From NCBI RefSeq assembly GCF_003857055.1, contig NZ_QGSZ01000224.1:49715-113714 (forward strand): a stretch of 64,000 nucleotides of DNA, given 5' to 3'. Positions 62,450 through 64,000 of the stretch are shown here, piece after piece. The number at the start of each line of letters is the position of its first letter. Within the stretch, counting starts at the first letter, position 1. Source of the stretch: Micromonospora inaquosa. Its GTDB lineage: Bacteria > Actinomycetota > Actinomycetes > Mycobacteriales > Micromonosporaceae. The notes beneath the pieces were generated by a model. It did not search any database, was not told where the DNA came from, and saw nothing but the letters and a program-made list of their open reading frames with translations. The position numbers and the translations under genes are program-made.

Positions 62450-63661
62450 ATGGCCCGACCTGAACTACCCCTCGGCACATGGGGCAGGATCCGCACCCAG
62501 AAACTCGGACCCAATCGGTTCCGCGCCCGAGCCCGGTTCCGTGACTACGACGGTAAGACCCGCGACATCGAGGCCACCGGCACCACCGGCCCGGCCGCCG
62601 AACGGGCGCTGAAGGTCAAGCTACGTGACCGCACCACCCCCAACGACGACGAAATCACGCGGGAGACCCGCGTCAGCACACTCGCCGAACAATGGATCGG
62701 AGAGATCACCACCGAGGAGCGGATCGCTCCGCAGCCCATCCAGCGTTATGAGACCAGCGCGCGCAACGCGATCCTGCCCGCCCTGGGCAACCTCCGAATC
62801 CGGGAAACCAGCGTCGGGCGCCTGGATCGGTTCCTGCGCGACATCGCCAAAGACCGTCCCTCGGCAGCCAAAGGCGCGAAAGTTGTCCTGAGCCAGATGT
62901 TCGCCCTGGCCGTTCGCCACGGCGCGATCCCCACCAACCCCGTACGCGACACCGGCCGGCTCCGCAAACCCCGCCGCACGGTCGTCGCCCTCACCGACGA
63001 GAATCTCCAAGCCGTCCGGACGGCGATCCGTGACTGGCAGCGACCGATCCCCGGGAAGCCCGGACCACGGCACAGCGGCGACCTGGCGGACGTCGTCGAC
63101 CTGATGCTCGCCACCGGCGCCCGCATCGGCGAGGTCCTCGCCCTGCGATGGGAAGACCTGAACCTCGCCGCCGAACGCCCCACCCTGACGATCTGCGGCA
63201 CGCTCGTCTTCGTCAAAGGCCAAGGCGTCTTCCGCCAACCCTGGACCAAAAGCGACGCCGGCTGGCGAATGGTCGTGCTGCCCCGGTTCGCCGTCGGCAT
63301 GATCATGGCCCGCAAGATCGTCGCCGCCGACAACCCCCACGACGCGATCTTCGCCTCCCGACGCGGCACCTGGCTCTCGCCCAACAACGTCCGCCGCCAG
63401 TGGCGTGAGGCTCGCGCCGACACCGACCTCGCCTGGGTCACCCCCCACACCTTCCGCAAGACCGTCGCCACCCTCATCAAGGAAGAGACCGACACGAAAA
63501 GCGCCGCAGCACAGCTGGGACACTCCAGCGAGGAGGTCACCGCCACGTACTACATCGCCAAGCCCGCCCAAGCCCCGGACGTCTCGGACATCCTCGAGCG
63601 ACTCGGCGCCGACCGCGGGCGACGTCCCACAGCCGCATTGCCCAACGATGCGCAGGGATGA
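62450..63661 (+). CDS. Tyrosine site-specific integrase
   Basis: This 403-aa protein is a full-length phage/ICE-type integrase. It has an N-terminal arm-binding region and SAM-like domain (about 60-160). The catalytic core has Arg225 (TGARIGEVLALRW), His333-xx-Arg336 (HTFRKT), LGHSS and the tyrosine pair Tyr367/Tyr368 (TATYYIAK). It would recombine an element with a tRNA-gene attachment site. A 3' tRNA fragment lies about 110 bases downstream. No other mobile-element genes are visible within the window, so the element is either degraded to the left or continues beyond the right edge. Confidence 0.93.
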   Translation: MARPELPLGTWGRIRTQKLGPNRFRARARFRDYDGKTRDIEATGTTGPAAERALKVKLRDRTTPNDDEITRETRVSTLAEQWIGEITTEERIAPQPIQRYETSARNAILPALGNLRIRETSVGRLDRFLRDIAKDRPSAAKGAKVVLSQMFALAVRHGAIPTNPVRDTGRLRKPRRTVVALTDENLQAVRTAIRDWQRPIPGKPGPRHSGDLADVVDLMLATGARIGEVLALRWEDLNLAAERPTLTICGTLVFVKGQGVFRQPWTKSDAGWRMVVLPRFAVGMIMARKIVAADNPHDAIFASRRGTWLSPNNVRRQWREARADTDLAWVTPHTFRKTVATLIKEETDTKSAAAQLGHSSEEVTATYYIAKPAQAPDVSDILERLGADRGRRPTAALPNDAQG

Positions 63662-63732
63662 CGAACCTGGTCGCCGACCCCAGTAAAAGGGGGGTTTTCG
63701 GGGGGCGGTTCAAAACCCCATAGACAAACTTA
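63662..63732. other. Short spacer after the integrase
   Basis: About 70 bases containing runs of G and T (aaaaggggggttttcgggggg). This is atypical base use for the window. No gene is present. Confidence 0.4.
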
Positions 63733-63766
63733 AAGCCCTGACCAGCATCTCCGCTGGTCAGGGCTT
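63733..63766 (-). terminator. Hairpin terminator next to the tRNA fragment
   Basis: Arms aagccctgaccagc (63733-63746) and gctggtcagggctt (63753-63766) pair perfectly over 14 bases with a 6-base loop. On the minus strand it follows the tRNA 3' end and is trailed by a T-rich stretch (tttaagtttg), which fits a tRNA terminator. It would also stop integrase transcription on the plus strand. Confidence 0.85.
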
Positions 63767-63772
63767 CTTCTC

Positions 63773-63808
63773 TGCCGGGACAGCCGGATTCGAACCGACG
63801 ACCCTTGA
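63773..63808 (-). other. 3' fragment of a tRNA gene, probable integration (att) site
   Basis: On the minus strand the sequence contains a T-arm (GTCGGTTCGAATCCGGC, 63799-63783) followed by TGTCCCGG, which looks like the 3' acceptor strand. No matching 5' acceptor, D-arm or anticodon arm is found at higher coordinates. The fragment is therefore incomplete and its identity cannot be assigned. A tRNA 3' end beside a tyrosine integrase is the classic product of element integration. Confidence 0.75.
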
Positions 63809-64000
63809 CCCCCAGGCGACCAACACGGCCCCCCGAACTGCCCTGAAGCATCGGCTGAACTGCTGAGACGATCTGACTTCGTCCTGACGCGTCCACGGGT
63901 GTCGGGGTACTCGTTGGAGTGCAGAGGTGAGTACGGCTGATCTTGCAGAGGTCAGGTGTCGTGGTGGGCGCCTTGTTCGTCACGGTGGGTTGCGTTTTGC
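63809..64000. other. Right-edge sequence without a recognised gene
   Basis: About 190 bases to the window end. One minus-strand frame is open, but it crosses the terminator and tRNA fragment and shows no domain, so it is not called. Confidence 0.4.

Noticed and set aside
63773..63860. Complete tRNA gene.
   Set aside because: Only the T-arm and 3' acceptor strand are recognisable; no 5' acceptor, D-arm or anticodon arm could be paired.

Overview
This 64 kb window is high-GC DNA with frequent GTG starts, GTGA/ATGA stop-start overlaps and mycothiol-type enzymes. That points to an actinomycete; a Micromonosporaceae-like host is plausible but not proven. Most of the window (1 to about 57.7 kb) is secondary-metabolism DNA in two halves. 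The far right holds unrelated chromosomal genes and an integrase remnant.

Left half (1-29.9 kb): an unusual fragmented nonribosomal peptide system combined with the 3,5-dihydroxyphenylglycine (Dpg) pathway. A minus-strand operon (7747 to beyond the left edge) encodes a T-C-A*-T NRPS whose A domain is visibly broken, a 24-aa ORF, a stand-alone adenylation enzyme, a type II thioesterase and a flavoprotein cut by the window edge. On the plus strand lie a flavin monooxygenase, an alcohol dehydrogenase, a P450, dpgC, an HpgT-type aminotransferase, and a second NRPS whose carrier domain lacks the phosphopantetheine serine. These are followed by a second flavin monooxygenase, a stand-alone carrier protein, a stand-alone condensation domain, a luciferase-like oxidoreductase, a beta-lactamase-fold hydrolase, a PNPOx-fold protein, dpgA and dpgB. 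A T-C didomain gene sits on the minus strand at 20.4-22.0 kb.

Right half (30.5-57.7 kb): a nine-membered-type enediyne cluster. The signature cassette is present: iterative PKS (pksE, 47.4-53.2 kb), DUF1702/UnbL, hot-dog thioesterase (E10 type), UnbV and UnbU. It is accompanied by a flavin reductase, a discrete Sfp-type phosphopantetheinyl transferase, an SCP2 protein, a GMC oxidoreductase with its small partner, a SgcJ/EcaC protein, an epoxide hydrolase, an FAD monooxygenase, an MFS exporter and an AraC regulator. The PPTase domain fused to this PksE has lost its catalytic acids, so the discrete PPTase is probably essential. Strong hairpins separate most operons.

How the parts may work together: PksE and its partners build the enediyne core polyene. 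DpgA, DpgB, DpgC and the HpgT-like enzyme make an aromatic amino acid (or its arylglyoxylate precursor), which two group D flavin monooxygenases and a P450 could oxidise further. The split NRPS parts would activate it and join it to another unit, or to the core. The only recognisable flavin reductase and the only intact PPTase are in the enediyne half and could serve the NRPS half. This favours one hybrid pathway, but two adjacent clusters cannot be excluded from sequence alone.

Right flank (58-64 kb): an AhpD-like protein, a DGPF/YCII plus ECF42-type sigma-factor module, a second AhpD-like protein, a start-less excisionase remnant, a tyrosine integrase and a 3' tRNA fragment that looks like an attachment site.
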